Notes: generated by a model from the letters alone, not told the origin. A stretch of 64,000 nucleotides of DNA from Insulibacter thermoxylanivorax (GCF_015472005.1 NZ_BMAQ01000004.1:62001-126000); one strand, 5' to 3'; counted from the stretch's first letter, positions 34,449 to 43,747 are shown. Made by a program: numbers and translations.

Positions 34449-37400
34449 TTACTCTTGCCAGATCCGATACAGAATCACTGCTGCCTCTGCACGTGTCAGA
34501 TTATCATGCGGTGCGATTCTGTCTCCGCCTTTGCCGACGATCACGCCGGCTTCTACCAGCGCTGCGACGCTGTCCTTAGCGTAGACCGCCACAAGGTCTG
34601 CGTCAGCATATGCGGCGAGCGAACCGTCTGTTGCCAGGGATCTTCCTGCTGCTTCAAGCGCACGAACCGTCAGCACCATCATATCTTGACGGGTGATCGG
34701 TGCAGTCGGTTTGAAGGTACCGTCTGCGGCTCCTGTTGCGATGCCCAGCTGCTTGGCAATGCGCAGTTCATCATAGTAGTAGGCTGATGCCGGCACGTCT
34801 GCGAACATCGTCACATCCTCATCCGACGCTTGCAGCTCCAGTGCCCTGACCAATAGAGCGACGAAGTCCGCTCTTGTAATCTTATTGTCAGGTGCGAAGC
34901 GGTTCTCACCTACACCGCGAATGACATCTTGTGCTGCCAGCGCTGTGATCGCTTCTTCAGCCCACGGCACATGTGCGATATCCTCGAATACATAAGTCGC
35001 CTCATCAACCAGAGTCAATACACCGAAGACGGACGGATCTTGATAGCCCTGACCGGAGAGGTCGTTCCAGATCGCCACGCTCTGACGTGCGCCTTCCTTA
35101 CCGTCATTGATCTGAACGTCGAAGCCGATCTGAACTCCCGCCTTAGGCGTAATCTCTGTGAACGGAATCTTCACTTCCACGGTATAACTTGTGCCGGACA
35201 CCTTCGTCGCCGACTCGAAGCCTTCCTCGATCCCTGCCGGGTTGAAGGACGTTTCATTGTCAAAGTTGACGCGGTATTGACCAACACCGTCTACGTAGAA
35301 GGTCTCCTTCGTATTCCGCTCATCCAAGAAGATTTCGACGGAGTCTTGCTCCCACTCATTCGCACTGCTCTTATCGAGCTCCGAATCCGTAACTTGTACT
35401 AAGACATACAGATTCTCTTCATCCCACAGCACCTTCGCTGTACCGTTAGCGCCATGCCATGCGGTCTGATAGCGGTCTAACGGCAGATTCGGTGCATGGC
35501 TCCATACGTCATCGATCTCCCCGTCGATCACAGGTGTACCGTACACGCCTTGACCTTGACGCGCTGCTTGTACTTCAGGATCATAGCTTGCGATGAATCC
35601 TTCCGGATCGATGACTGCATAGTATGCCGGCTTCGCCTGCAGGTCGCTGTCGAAGAGTGTCGGGCTGTTCGCTGCTCGCCAGCTTGCGCCATCATCAAGT
35701 CCCCAGAAAGTTATTCGGGAGATGTGATCTGCATACTCCTTGTACAGCTGGAATAACTGAGCATATAGATAGGCTTGCTGCATCGCTTGTTTCTCTGTCA
35801 ACTCATGGTTCTCCCCTGCCATGATGTCCAGCTCAGTAACTCCCACTTCTACTCCTAAAGAGATGAACTTCTCTAGGGAACGTCTTACGTTCGCTGGGTT
35901 CGTATTCAAGTTGTAGTGCCCCTGCATACCGATCCCATCGATGAGGAGTCTGCCGTCATTCTCAGCGGCATAGCGCTCGTTGATCTCCTTCACCATCTGA
36001 TAGATCGCTTCGGCTTTGTTCTGGTTATCATCGTTGTAATCGTTGTAGTAGAGCTTGATATCCCAGCCGTTCTCATCGATTACTTCTCTTGCAGCCCGGA
36101 AAGCTTCCTCGATAAAGTCAGGACCAATCGCTTGCAGCCATCCTGAGTTCCGCAGCGATGCTCTCCAATCTTCCGGGTTCGGCGGGTTATCACTCATCGC
36201 CTCATTGACAACGTCCCAAGAAATCACTCTGTCGCCGAAATGCTCAACGACGGTTTTCACGTGTTTCCGCAGATTCGCCAGTGCTTCCTCGCGGCTGAGC
36301 GGATTGCCGTTCTCATCCGAATGCAGCAGCTCATTGGACTGCTGATGCCATACGAGCACATGGCCGTGCAGCAATAGACCGGCATCTTCAACCATTTGCA
36401 CCAGTTCATCTTCCGCCGTAAAGTCAAATTCCCCCTCTTCATTGTATGCATATGCCGGCTTCATCGCATTTTCTGCGGTCACCAGATTATGATGCATTTG
36501 AATAAGTTCAAGGCGAACACCTTCCAGATCCTTCGTCGAAACAACGTTACCGATCAGGAAGTAGTCCTTATACACTTCTTTAATCGATGGAAGATCGCGC
36601 TGGATATCCGTTGGACCAGCTCCCGTCGGTTCGAAGGTAATGTCATCGATGTAGAAGGAAGCTGTTGCATTGTTCGAGCTCTCTACATAGACAGTTACAT
36701 ACTCGTTGCCGACGCTGCTGTAACGGTAGGTCCCTTCAAGCCTGACCCATCCGTCTTCGACGCTGATGGTCTTGCCCTCGATATTGTTATAGCTTGCTCC
36801 ATCCCCCGAGCCGATCTGCGTCGACAGTTGGATCTGCGCAGTTTCCGGCGAGATCAATTTGACCATCACGGAGATGCGATACTCATGGCCCTTGTCGATA
36901 TATTGCTCCACGCGCAGCGACGGACCATGCCATTCTACGGTTCTGCCTTCAACCTTCAGAGCGTACTTGCCGCCCTCCGTGCTGTTCGCTTCGTCGGTGA
37001 CCGTCAAGATCTCCGTACCTGCACGTCCCTCAAAACCTTGTGTCGTTCCATCTTCAAAATCAATCGTCGTAAAAGGCAATGCAGGCGGTCTGTCATCATC
37101 GGGTTCTTCAACAGACGCTTCCTTGCCCGTGATCAGAATCTCCCCGATATAGAAGGGAACTTCCTTGCCCGCATCATTAGATTGCACTCTCACGGCAAAA
37201 TCTTTGCTTGTATCTACCGTATAAGTGCCTGTAAGCGTGAAGGGTTTCCCCGCTTCATAATTCGCTTCAACATAGAGGCCGCTGTAGCTCTGTACATTCT
37301 GGAGCAAAGCTTTGGCACCTTCCGGAACATCGACATCTTCAGCGACATAGCCGACGACTTGAATCGTATAAGTCGCTCCGTTTACCATGCCGACTTCGCT

Positions 37401-37676
37401 GAACGGAATATCGACGCCGTCCCAGTTATTCACCCTGTCATAAACACGAACCGCTTTGCCGTCTTCATTGCCATCGAAGAACAGGTCAGAAACGGCTTCA
37501 AGTTTAGCGCTTCCGGCAGGAATAACTGCTCCCAACCCATCTTCAAAGGTTTCATGGTAGATCACCATATCGTCAGATGATTCTGACATTTCAGCTGCTA
37601 AGGGCGTCAACCACCCTGCCGGGATCAGCAATGCTGCCAGCAATACGGAGATGATTCGTCTGAACGCTCGACTCAT
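34449..37676 (-). CDS. S-layer-anchored GH10 endo-1,4-beta-xylanase, two CBM22-type modules
   Basis: 1075 residues from ATG 37676 ([17 protein letters not shown]). Signal peptide to about 28; CBM22-like modules at about 35-190 and 200-355; GH10 about 365-715 with [12 protein letters not shown] and [12 protein letters not shown] carrying the two catalytic Glu; CBM9 about 735-915; three SLH repeats to the end ([20 protein letters not shown]). Stretches around the catalytic Glu are almost identical to the neighbouring paralogue in both protein and DNA, pointing to tandem duplication followed by gain or loss of a CBM and linker domain. It has its own leader and terminator, so the two are separate transcripts. 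Confidence 0.95.
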   Translation of the reverse strand: MSRAFRRIISVLLAALLIPAGWLTPLAAEMSESSDDMVIYHETFEDGLGAVIPAGSAKLEAVSDLFFDGNEDGKAVRVYDRVNNWDGVDIPFSEVGMVNGATYTIQVVGYVAEDVDVPEGAKALLQNVQSYSGLYVEANYEAGKPFTLTGTYTVDTSKDFAVRVQSNDAGKEVPFYIGEILITGKEASVEEPDDDRPPALPFTTIDFEDGTTQGFEGRAGTEILTVTDEANSTEGGKYALKVEGRTVEWHGPSLRVEQYIDKGHEYRISVMVKLISPETAQIQLSTQIGSGDGASYNNIEGKTISVEDGWVRLEGTYRYSSVGNEYVTVYVESSNNATASFYIDDITFEPTGAGPTDIQRDLPSIKEVYKDYFLIGNVVSTKDLEGVRLELIQMHHNLVTAENAMKPAYAYNEEGEFDFTAEDELVQMVEDAGLLLHGHVLVWHQQSNELLHSDENGNPLSREEALANLRKHVKTVVEHFGDRVISWDVVNEAMSDNPPNPEDWRASLRNSGWLQAIGPDFIEEAFRAAREVIDENGWDIKLYYNDYNDDNQNKAEAIYQMVKEINERYAAENDGRLLIDGIGMQGHYNLNTNPANVRRSLEKFISLGVEVGVTELDIMAGENHELTEKQAMQQAYLYAQLFQLYKEYADHISRITFWGLDDGASWRAANSPTLFDSDLQAKPAYYAVIDPEGFIASYDPEVQAARQGQGVYGTPVIDGEIDDVWSHAPNLPLDRYQTAWHGANGTAKVLWDEENLYVLVQVTDSELDKSSANEWEQDSVEIFLDERNTKETFYVDGVGQYRVNFDNETSFNPAGIEEGFESATKVSGTSYTVEVKIPFTEITPKAGVQIGFDVQINDGKEGARQSVAIWNDLSGQGYQDPSVFGVLTLVDEATYVFEDIAHVPWAEEAITALAAQDVIRGVGENRFAPDNKITRADFVALLVRALELQASDEDVTMFADVPASAYYYDELRIAKQLGIATGAADGTFKPTAPITRQDMMVLTVRALEAAGRSLATDGSLAAYADADLVAVYAKDSVAALVEAGVIVGKGGDRIAPHDNLTRAEAAVILYRIWQE

Positions 37677-37715
37677 TCCTAGCATTCCCCCTCGTTAATA
37701 ATATCCATTTACTGG

Positions 37716-37729
37716 AGAAAGCGGTTACA
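37716..37729. promoter_or_regulatory. cre-like site before the second xylanase gene
   Basis: Minus-strand TGTAACCGCTTTCT fits the cre consensus except at the last base; 40 bp before the start codon. Confidence 0.65.
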
Positions 37730-37794
37730 ATACTTGAAGCTTTTGCTCCATATTCAAAGTTAGCATGATTTCCATTCAAACATCACCGTAGGAA

Positions 37795-37821
37795 TTAAAG
37801 AACATTCTTTGATAAGTTAAT
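37795..37821. promoter_or_regulatory. conserved leader element shared by both xylanase genes (copy B)
   Basis: TTAAAGAACATTCTTTGATA followed by AGTTAAT. Aligned with copy A (34293-34318) only a few bases differ although the DNA on both sides has diverged. Confidence 0.5.
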
Positions 37822-37854
37822 GTTATTGTAGTAATTTTGGATTAAATACTAGAA

Positions 37855-37893
37855 AAATCCCGGATTCCCTCTACTAAAGAGCCAGGGCTTCTT
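37855..37893 (-). terminator. terminator of the 43-residue membrane peptide gene
   Basis: On the minus strand CCCTGGCTCT and AGAGGGAATCCGGG form an imperfect stem with loop TTAGT, followed by ATTTTTC. Confidence 0.5.
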
Positions 37894-37905
37894 ATTACTT
37901 TACTC

Positions 37906-38037
37906 CTATTCTTGCAATCGTCTTGAACTTGTTCGATAACAGGCAAACCACACGAGGCCAACTGCCAACACTCCCGTTAGAATGAGCCCTCCGAATATAC
38001 TTCCTGAGGCAACATAAACGCCCTTCCTGCTCCTCAT
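37906..38037 (-). CDS. small single-span membrane peptide (43 residues), unrecognised
   Basis: ATG 38037 to TAG 37906. The product has a basic start MRSRKG, one hydrophobic span from about residue 8 to 33 with Gly at regular intervals (GSIFGGLILTGVLAVGLVW), a Cys at its end and a basic tail YRTSSRRLQE. Support for a real gene: GGGGGAAG seven bases before ATG, an extended -10 promoter 40 bp upstream and a terminator-like hairpin downstream. It is divergent from a LanFEG-type immunity transporter 150 bp away. It could be a membrane-active or regulatory peptide, or a small stress protein; the sequence does not decide. Confidence 0.6.
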   Translation of the reverse strand: MRSRKGVYVASGSIFGGLILTGVLAVGLVWFACYRTSSRRLQE

Positions 38038-38076
38038 CGCGCTTCCCCCAAATGGTTTCTTACGACACTTAGGTGC

Positions 38077-38085
38077 ATTATACCA
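38077..38085 (-). promoter_or_regulatory. extended -10 promoter of the small membrane peptide gene
   Basis: Minus strand TGGTATAAT: a consensus TATAAT with the upstream TG of an extended -10. No good -35, which extended -10 promoters do not need. Confidence 0.6.
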
Positions 38086-38116
38086 AAATCCAGCATCATT
38101 ACGATGATCCTTATAA

Positions 38117-38129
38117 AATTCTTAGAATT
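38117..38129. promoter_or_regulatory. perfect 13-bp palindrome in the divergent region
   Basis: AATTCTTAGAATT, 58 bp before the LanF-like start and 35 bp beyond the promoter of the small peptide. Could bind the LanR-like regulator; no direct evidence. Confidence 0.35.
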
Positions 38130-38186
38130 GCCTCGTAAAGTAGATGACAGCGAGAAAGATAACACTGCGATAAAGGGTGAAGACCG

Positions 38187-38891
38187 ATGGAAATGATCTT
38201 GCAAACGAGAAACCTATGTAAATCATTCAAGGGACAGCGAGCTGTCCAAGATGTTTCTCTTTCCATTCCTAAGCACGCAGTCTATGGACTGCTCGGTCCC
38301 AACGGGGCGGGCAAATCAACAACGCTGAAGATGCTCACCGGCATGCTGCGGCCCTCCTCCGGCGAGATCTTGTTCGAGGGCAGACCCTGGTCACGCAGGG
38401 ATCTGGCAAGAATCGGCGCCTTAATCGAGTCGCCGCCGTTATATGAAAACTTAACCGCGCGGGAGAATCTGAAAGTGAGAGCAACCCTCCTCGGCCTGCC
38501 GGACACTCGGATCGATGAGGTGCTGCACATCGTGGACTTGGCACATACCGGGAACAAACGTGCCGGCCAATTCTCCATGGGCATGAAGCAGAGGCTCGGG
38601 ATCGCCCTTGCATTGCTCCACCAGCCCAAACTGCTGATCCTCGATGAGCCGGCCAACGGCCTGGATCCGATCGGCATTCAGGAGCAGCGGGAGCTCATTC
38701 GTTCGTTTCCGAAGCAGGGAATCACTGTGATCCTCTCCAGCCACATCTTAAGTGAAGTGGAACAAATCGCTGATCATATCGGCATCATCGCCGGCGGCGT
38801 GCTGGCCTATCAGGGGCCGGTTACCCCGGATGGGGACTTGGAATCCTTGTTCATGCAGATCATCAGCAAGCATCGGAAGGGAGGGAACTAG
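38187..38891 (+). CDS. lantibiotic-immunity-type ABC transporter ATPase (LanF/BcrA-like)
   Basis: 234 residues: Walker A GPNGAGKST near residue 37, signature FSMGMKQR, Walker B LLILDEPANGLDP, and H-loop ILSSHILSEVEQ. The MGMKQR signature and short length are typical of the LanF/BcrA branch, which pumps peptide antibiotics out of the membrane. ATG 38187 follows AAAGGGTGA. First gene of a five-gene run with two permeases and a two-component system. Confidence 0.9.
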   Translation: MEMILQTRNLCKSFKGQRAVQDVSLSIPKHAVYGLLGPNGAGKSTTLKMLTGMLRPSSGEILFEGRPWSRRDLARIGALIESPPLYENLTARENLKVRATLLGLPDTRIDEVLHIVDLAHTGNKRAGQFSMGMKQRLGIALALLHQPKLLILDEPANGLDPIGIQEQRELIRSFPKQGITVILSSHILSEVEQIADHIGIIAGGVLAYQGPVTPDGDLESLFMQIISKHRKGGN

Positions 38892-38892
38892 G

Positions 38893-39624
38893 ATGCTGGT
38901 CTATATTCGTGCGGAATATCTGAAAATACGCAGAACGTTCACGAAGCAATTGTTCTGGCTCGCCCCGCTTCTCACGATGTTCATGAGTTTCGCGCTTATG
39001 GGCGGCCAATATTTCCAAACGGGAACCTACAACTGGTGGTATATTCTCATGCTGCCGGGGGCTTTGACGCTGATCTGCGCGGGAATCATGATGAGGGATA
39101 AGAGGAAATTAAACTATCGCGCCATCCTCGGGCTGCCTATTCAGCTGGAGAAAGTCTGGTATGGCAAGATCGGTGCCGCAATGATCCTGTACCTGCTTAC
39201 CACCATCATCCTGTTCATCGGCGTCGGGATCGGCGGCGTCTTATTCTCTGCCTCGCTGACATGGTCTGAGCATGCCCTGGGCAGTTTACTGCTCTACTTG
39301 TCTTATCTCTGGCAGATTCCCCTCTGCCTTTTCTTGACCGATCGGCTCGGCATGATCGCTGCCTTCATCCTCAATCTGCCAGGCAACATCGCAAGCAGCG
39401 TCTTATTGGCAGACACGCCGCTCTGGTGGACCGTTCCCTATGCGATCCCCGCAAGGCTGATGTGCGCAGCGATCGGCGTACTGCCGAACGGCTTGCCTGT
39501 TCCCGAGGGAGATGTGTTGCTGGATAAAGGCGTCATCTTGCCGGGCGTGCTGATCACCTTGGGCTTGTTCGTCATCCTGAGTCTGCTGACGATGCTGCCT
39601 TTTCGCCGCCGGGAGGTTTTATAA
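38893..39624 (+). CDS. lantibiotic-immunity-type ABC permease (LanE/MutE-like)
   Basis: 243 residues with six membrane spans. The start MLVYIRAEYLKIRRTFTKQLFWLAPLL resembles LanE/MutE-family permeases. ATG 38893 lies right after the ATPase stop, preceded by GGAGGG; an overlapping longer reading would run into the ATPase gene. Works with the next permease and the LanF-like ATPase. Confidence 0.85.
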   Translation: MLVYIRAEYLKIRRTFTKQLFWLAPLLTMFMSFALMGGQYFQTGTYNWWYILMLPGALTLICAGIMMRDKRKLNYRAILGLPIQLEKVWYGKIGAAMILYLLTTIILFIGVGIGGVLFSASLTWSEHALGSLLLYLSYLWQIPLCLFLTDRLGMIAAFILNLPGNIASSVLLADTPLWWTVPYAIPARLMCAAIGVLPNGLPVPEGDVLLDKGVILPGVLITLGLFVILSLLTMLPFRRREVL

Positions 39625-39627
39625 GCC

Positions 39628-40383
39628 ATGCGATCCTACTTGCACTGTATCTTGGCAGAGACGATCAAACTCAGAAGACAACCGCTGCCGCTGATCCATC
39701 TGCTGGTCCCGTCAGCGGGTGCAGGGATCTTCCTAGCCTTTTATGCCTTCACACCCTATTCACCTGTTTCTAAAGCCTTAGCCTATATGCAGGTCCTGGC
39801 AGCCGCTTATCCTGTGATGATCGGGATCGTCTGCGCCATCGCTGCCGATCAAGAAGCAGCTGCCGGACAGTATCAGCAGCTGCTGACCCAGCCAAGCCGG
39901 CTTGTCCCTCTAGCAGGCAAGTTGACCCTTCTTCTGGGCTTAGGTGTCGGCAGCTCAGTATTGGCCTCTGCGGGATTCGGAAGCGGCTTCCTCTATTGGC
40001 TGCGACAATCCCCCTTTGAATTGGGGTTTTACCTGAAAGCTGCCTGCATCCTCTTTGCAAGTACGGTGATTCTCTATGCGCTGCATCTTTATGTTGGATT
40101 AAGATTCGGCAGCGGCGCCTCGATCGGACTGGGAGTCATGGAGAGCCTCCTCGCTGCCCTCCTCCTCACCGGTTTGGGAGATCGCTTATGGATCTATGTT
40201 CCCTGCGCATGGGCTCCGCGCTTTATCACCCTCTGGATGCAAGCTGGGATCTCAGAGCATCCCCTCCCTGCGGAACTGCTGTTCAAGCAGGGGATCCTGC
40301 TCAGCACAGCCGGAACCCTCTTAAGCATGCTATTATTAGGGTGGTGGTTCTGCCGCTGGGAAGGCAGATTATCCCATGGATAA
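39628..40383 (+). CDS. lantibiotic-immunity-type ABC permease (LanG/MutG-like)
   Basis: 251 residues with six membrane spans; MRSYLHCILAETIKLRRQP is a LanG/MutG-type start and AAGQYQQLLTQPSRLVPLAGK the usual cytoplasmic loop. Three bases separate it from the preceding permease; the GGGAGG upstream supports ATG 39628. It completes the FEG complex. Confidence 0.85.
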   Translation: MRSYLHCILAETIKLRRQPLPLIHLLVPSAGAGIFLAFYAFTPYSPVSKALAYMQVLAAAYPVMIGIVCAIAADQEAAAGQYQQLLTQPSRLVPLAGKLTLLLGLGVGSSVLASAGFGSGFLYWLRQSPFELGFYLKAACILFASTVILYALHLYVGLRFGSGASIGLGVMESLLAALLLTGLGDRLWIYVPCAWAPRFITLWMQAGISEHPLPAELLFKQGILLSTAGTLLSMLLLGWWFCRWEGRLSHG

Positions 40384-40436
40384 CACGAGCAACAGTCTCT
40401 TCGTTAATAGCACGCAATATTAAGGAAGTGATGTTC

Positions 40437-41096
40437 TTGGCTAATCTGCTGGCTGTCGATGATGAACCTGCGGTTCTGGCTCTGATCAAGAATATTCTCG
40501 AGAAGGACGGCCATCTCGTGACGACCATCTCCTCCCCAGCCGAGGTGTTGAACCTTCAGCTGGGAGCCTATGATCTGATCTTGCTCGACGTGATGATGCC
40601 GGAGATAGATGGCTTCACCCTCTGCCGCAAGATTCGCAGCAAGGTGGATGGTCCGATCCTGTTTCTCACAGCTAAATCCATGGAGCAGGATATCATGACA
40701 GGTTTAGGCGAGGGTGCCGATGATTATATCATCAAGCCCTTCGGCGCCGGTGAGCTTAGAGCCCGCGTCCATGCTCATCTCCGTCGTGAGAAACGGGAGC
40801 GGCGCAATCTTCTCTGCCTCGGTGAGATTACCTTTAATCTATCCGGCAAAGAACTCATGGTTGGGGATCACATCGCCGCACTGACTAAGAGCGAATATGC
40901 CATCTGTGAGTTCCTAGCCATGAACAGAGGGCAGGTATTCTCCAAGGATCAGATCTATGATTCGGTCTTCGGCTATGACGGCAACAGCGATTATACCACG
41001 ATCGTCGAACATATTAAGAATATACGCGCCAAACTGAAGCGCCTGGGAGCTGCACCGATTGAAACCGTATGGGGGATCGGATACCGATGGAGATGA
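40437..41096 (+). CDS. OmpR-family response regulator (LanR-like)
   Basis: About 219 residues: receiver domain with the acidic pair DDE near residue 8, phospho-acceptor Asp in LILLDVMMPEIDG, Lys in YIIKPFGAGE, then an OmpR-type winged helix (ALTKSEYAICEFLAMNRGQVFSKDQIY, IETVWGIGYRWR). TTG 40437 gives the common MANLLAVDDE start and has AAGGA at ten bases; ATG 40431 is the alternative. It overlaps the histidine kinase gene, so the pair is co-translated and likely senses a peptide antibiotic to switch on the transporter. Confidence 0.88.
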   Translation: MANLLAVDDEPAVLALIKNILEKDGHLVTTISSPAEVLNLQLGAYDLILLDVMMPEIDGFTLCRKIRSKVDGPILFLTAKSMEQDIMTGLGEGADDYIIKPFGAGELRARVHAHLRREKRERRNLLCLGEITFNLSGKELMVGDHIAALTKSEYAICEFLAMNRGQVFSKDQIYDSVFGYDGNSDYTTIVEHIKNIRAKLKRLGAAPIETVWGIGYRWR

Positions 41097-42490
41097 GCTT
41101 TCGCCGCAAAAGGCAGAAAACCATAAAACTTCGCACGCTTTTTCTAAAGTATCTTGCTGTCTTCTGTGCCGGAACCATCGGCCTCGTCCTGGCCATCGTA
41201 CTGATCTTCTCCGGCTTAATGACCATCGGTGCGATCCTGCCGGCCAATTATGCCGAGCAGCAGGTGATGCAGATCCGAGAGGAGATTCAAGCCGGGCAGC
41301 AGCCCGAGCTTGATGATCCGCACGCCTTGTTCCGTTACGCCAAGTACACGTTAGACGGCCGGCTGCTGGAACATAATCTCTCGAGCGAACAAGCCGCTGC
41401 CGCATGGAACCTGCTTGAAGACAGGGAGTTTATCTATCGTTATCCTTACAATTATGCCAAAGCCGTGAACGATCAGGACGTTTATATTCTTAGGTATTCG
41501 TTGTCTGCGCAATTCAACCATCCCGGCATGCAGAGAGTGCTGCCCAATGCGGAGATCTGCTTCATCGTCATCTTCTGCATCGCGTTCCTGATCGGGGTTG
41601 GACTGCTTGCCTCCTCCTTCGGACGCAAGCTGACGCTTAAGCTAAGCGGACTGCAAGAGGCCGCGAAGCACATTCAAAAGCAGGATCTGGCGTTTGCGAT
41701 CCGATACAGCGGGATTGCAGAGATCGATCAGGTCTTGCAATCCATGGATCAGATGAGAAACGCCCTGCGAAACTCCCTTGAACGGCAGTGGAAGCTCGAG
41801 CGGAGCCGGCGGCAGCAGGTGTCGGCACTGGCCCATGATGTGAAGACGCCGCTGACCATCGTCCGCGGCAATGCGGATCTCCTGGCGGAGACGGACCTCA
41901 CCGCTGAACAGGAAGAATATGTGCGCTATATCGCTGAAAGCGCCGGGAAGATGGAGGACTATATCAACCGATTAATCGAGATCACCAAAGCCGAACATGC
42001 CGCCTCCTATCAACCTGTACACTTCACCATCTGCCCATTCATCCAGAAGATCGAAGATCAGATGAACGCTTTAGCGGTGACCAAGTCCCTTGCTTGCAAC
42101 GTCATCACCTGCGGTCTGCCGGATACCGTATATGGGGACCCTGGGCTGTTGGAGCGAGCTTTGATGAACGTCATAGCCAATGCCGTCGATCATTCTCCGT
42201 ATGGCGGCAAGCTGACCTTCATAGCAGAGCAGATACCGGGAAGCATTCGCTTCTGCATTCGCGATGAAGGGCCCGGTTTCTCACCGGAAGCCCTGCGCCT
42301 TGCTGCAGAGCCGTTCTATATGGGCGATGCCTCGCGGGGGGCCAGCGGTCATTACGGCATGGGGCTCTACATCACGCAATTCGTCGCAGATCTGCACGGC
42401 GGCAAGCTGCTGATCGCCAACTCGGAAGCTGCGGGCGGCGGTGAAGTGAGCTTAACGCTTCCCTATGAAGAACCCGCACATGAAACATAA
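41087..42490 (+). CDS. sensor histidine kinase (LanK-like)
   Basis: 467 residues. Two membrane spans (about residues 20-48 and 150-180) flank a roughly 100-residue outside domain; HAMP-like linker; HisKA with the phospho-His in SALAHDVKTPLTIVRGN; ATP-binding N-box NVIANAVDHSP, DEGPGFSPEA and GHYGMGLYITQ. Starts inside the regulator gene (ATG 41087; ATG 41093 possible). The medium-sized sensor domain suits direct detection of an antimicrobial peptide. Confidence 0.88.
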   Translation: MEMSFRRKRQKTIKLRTLFLKYLAVFCAGTIGLVLAIVLIFSGLMTIGAILPANYAEQQVMQIREEIQAGQQPELDDPHALFRYAKYTLDGRLLEHNLSSEQAAAAWNLLEDREFIYRYPYNYAKAVNDQDVYILRYSLSAQFNHPGMQRVLPNAEICFIVIFCIAFLIGVGLLASSFGRKLTLKLSGLQEAAKHIQKQDLAFAIRYSGIAEIDQVLQSMDQMRNALRNSLERQWKLERSRRQQVSALAHDVKTPLTIVRGNADLLAETDLTAEQEEYVRYIAESAGKMEDYINRLIEITKAEHAASYQPVHFTICPFIQKIEDQMNALAVTKSLACNVITCGLPDTVYGDPGLLERALMNVIANAVDHSPYGGKLTFIAEQIPGSIRFCIRDEGPGFSPEALRLAAEPFYMGDASRGASGHYGMGLYITQFVADLHGGKLLIANSEAAGGGEVSLTLPYEEPAHET

Positions 42491-42504
42491 ACATAAATAA
42501 CCAA

Positions 42505-42522
42505 CCACTCCATAAGGAGTGG
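42505..42522 (+). terminator. terminator of the LanFEG-RK operon
   Basis: CCACTCC (42505-42511) and GGAGTGG (42516-42522) with loop ATAA, followed by ATTTCTATT. Confidence 0.7.
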
Positions 42523-42574
42523 ATTTCTATTCGCCTCGCACCATTCCATATAAGGTATATTTTTGTATTATCCC

Positions 42575-42625
42575 TTTACTTTTCCATTCCTTCGGTGTAT
42601 AGTACATTACATCAGTAATGTACTA
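42575..42625 (+). promoter_or_regulatory. promoter and palindromic operator of the YtrA-type regulator
   Basis: TTTACT (42575-42580), 17-bp spacer, TATAGT (42598-42603). A perfect inverted repeat, TAGTACATTAC (42600-42610) and GTAATGTACTA (42615-42625), centre ATCA, overlaps the -10 and the start point. It resembles the inverted repeats bound by YtrA-subfamily GntR repressors and indicates autoregulation. Confidence 0.82.
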
Positions 42626-42663
42626 GGTATCAAGGTATCATGCCGAGGTTAGGAGGTCTGACG

Positions 42664-43050
42664 GTGATTTTCCATTCGAATACAACCAAACCGCTCTACA
42701 TCCAGATCGCAGAATGGCTGGAGAACGAGATCCTGTCCGGGAATATCAGACCTCATGAGAGGATTTATTCACAGTATCAGTTGGCAGAGATGTTCAACAT
42801 CAACCCTGCTACCGCTGCTAAAGGGCTGAGCTTGTTATTGGAAGAGAATCTAGTGTACAAGAAACGGGGACTCGGCATGTTTGTCGCTGAAGATGCCCAA
42901 GCAAGGATCCAGGCCAAAAGGAAGGAGATCACCTTAAGACAGCTCATCTATGACGTCGTGGGAGAAGCCGCTAATCTTGGTGTAAGTGAGGAGGATTTGA
43001 TCGCTATGATCAAACAAGCCATCTCAGAGCGAAAGGATGGGACCTCATGA
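42664..43050 (+). CDS. GntR-family transcriptional regulator, YtrA subfamily
   Basis: 128 residues from GTG 42664, seven bases after AGGAGG. N-terminal winged HTH (TKPLYIQIAEWLENEILSGNI, QLAEMFNINPATAAKGLSLL, YKKRGLGMFVAE) followed by the short helical dimerisation tail of the YtrA group, which lacks an effector domain. Such repressors sit first in operons for ABC transporters that respond to wall-active peptides. The next gene (start overlapping at 43047) is such a transporter, but damaged. Confidence 0.9.
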   Translation: MIFHSNTTKPLYIQIAEWLENEILSGNIRPHERIYSQYQLAEMFNINPATAAKGLSLLLEENLVYKKRGLGMFVAEDAQARIQAKRKEITLRQLIYDVVGEAANLGVSEEDLIAMIKQAISERKDGTS

Positions 43051-43721
43051 ATGTGATCGAGTGTCACCAATTAAGCAAGTACTATTACAGAAAACGCGCA
43101 CTGCATAACCTGTCCTTCACCATCAAAGAACATACGATCACCGGTCTAATCGGACGCAACGGCGCGGGCAAGACGACTTTGCTGCGAATCCTCGCGGGAT
43201 ACTATCGGCCGAGTTCAGGCAACCCCAAATCCCTGCGCGACACGGATTTTTTCTTCGTGGCCAATCGCCTGACCAGCCATCTGTCCAATATCGCATTCTT
43301 GCTGACGGTAAGTCTATATGCCGGCATCACGGTGCCGCTCTTAGGCTCTTTGTTCAAGCTGATCATCTATTTAACCACTGATCGTTCGCTCATCTTATCC
43401 GGTGATGTCGTGTTATCTGCAGAAGAGTATGCCATTGGGATGTGGGCGACGACCATGGCGGTCAGTTTATTATCGGCCATCGGTTATCTATGGAGCACGC
43501 TTATTCAACTCGTCAGACTATTCATAATCGTGCTTCCTGCAATTTTCATCAGCCTCCTCATGCTCAATATCTCCGGTGAATTCGAATTAATATATATGAT
43601 GTTCCAATTCTATGCCGAGGAAACCTCACTCCTCGTATATAGCTGCAAGATCATCGCCACCTTGGTCGTCCTCTATACATCTGTCGTCATCCTAACGAGC
43701 CGATTGGAGGTTGGAAGATGA
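43047..43721 (+). pseudogene. ABC transporter remnant: ATPase N-terminus fused to permease C-terminus
   Basis: A 224-codon open frame. Residues 1-59 are the start of an ABC ATPase including Walker A GRNGAGKTT; after YYRPSSGN the sequence switches to hydrophobic permease protein (NIAFLLTVSLYAGITVPLLG, VSLLSAIGYLWSTLIQLVRLFIIVLP, SCKIIATLVVLYTSVVI). Signature, Walker B and H-loop are missing, so it cannot act as an ATPase. It looks like an in-frame deletion that removed the ATPase C-terminus and the permease N-terminus of a YtrA-controlled operon. ATG overlaps the regulator stop (ATGAATG). Confidence 0.8.
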
Positions 43722-43747
43722 TTGTTCTCTCGATCTTTTTATCTTGA
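43718..43747 (+). pseudogene. stub of a following gene in the decayed YtrA operon
   Basis: GGAGG then ATG 43718, overlapping the fusion stop as ATGA, and nine hydrophobic codons (MIVLSIFLS) before TGA. This looks like the start of a further permease gene cut off soon after its start. Nothing recognisable remains from 43748 to 43900. Confidence 0.4.

Noticed and set aside
38187-42490. Complete lantibiotic biosynthesis cluster
   Set aside because: Only the transporter and two-component genes are present; no LanM or LanB/C, no precursor with a Ser/Thr/Cys-rich core.
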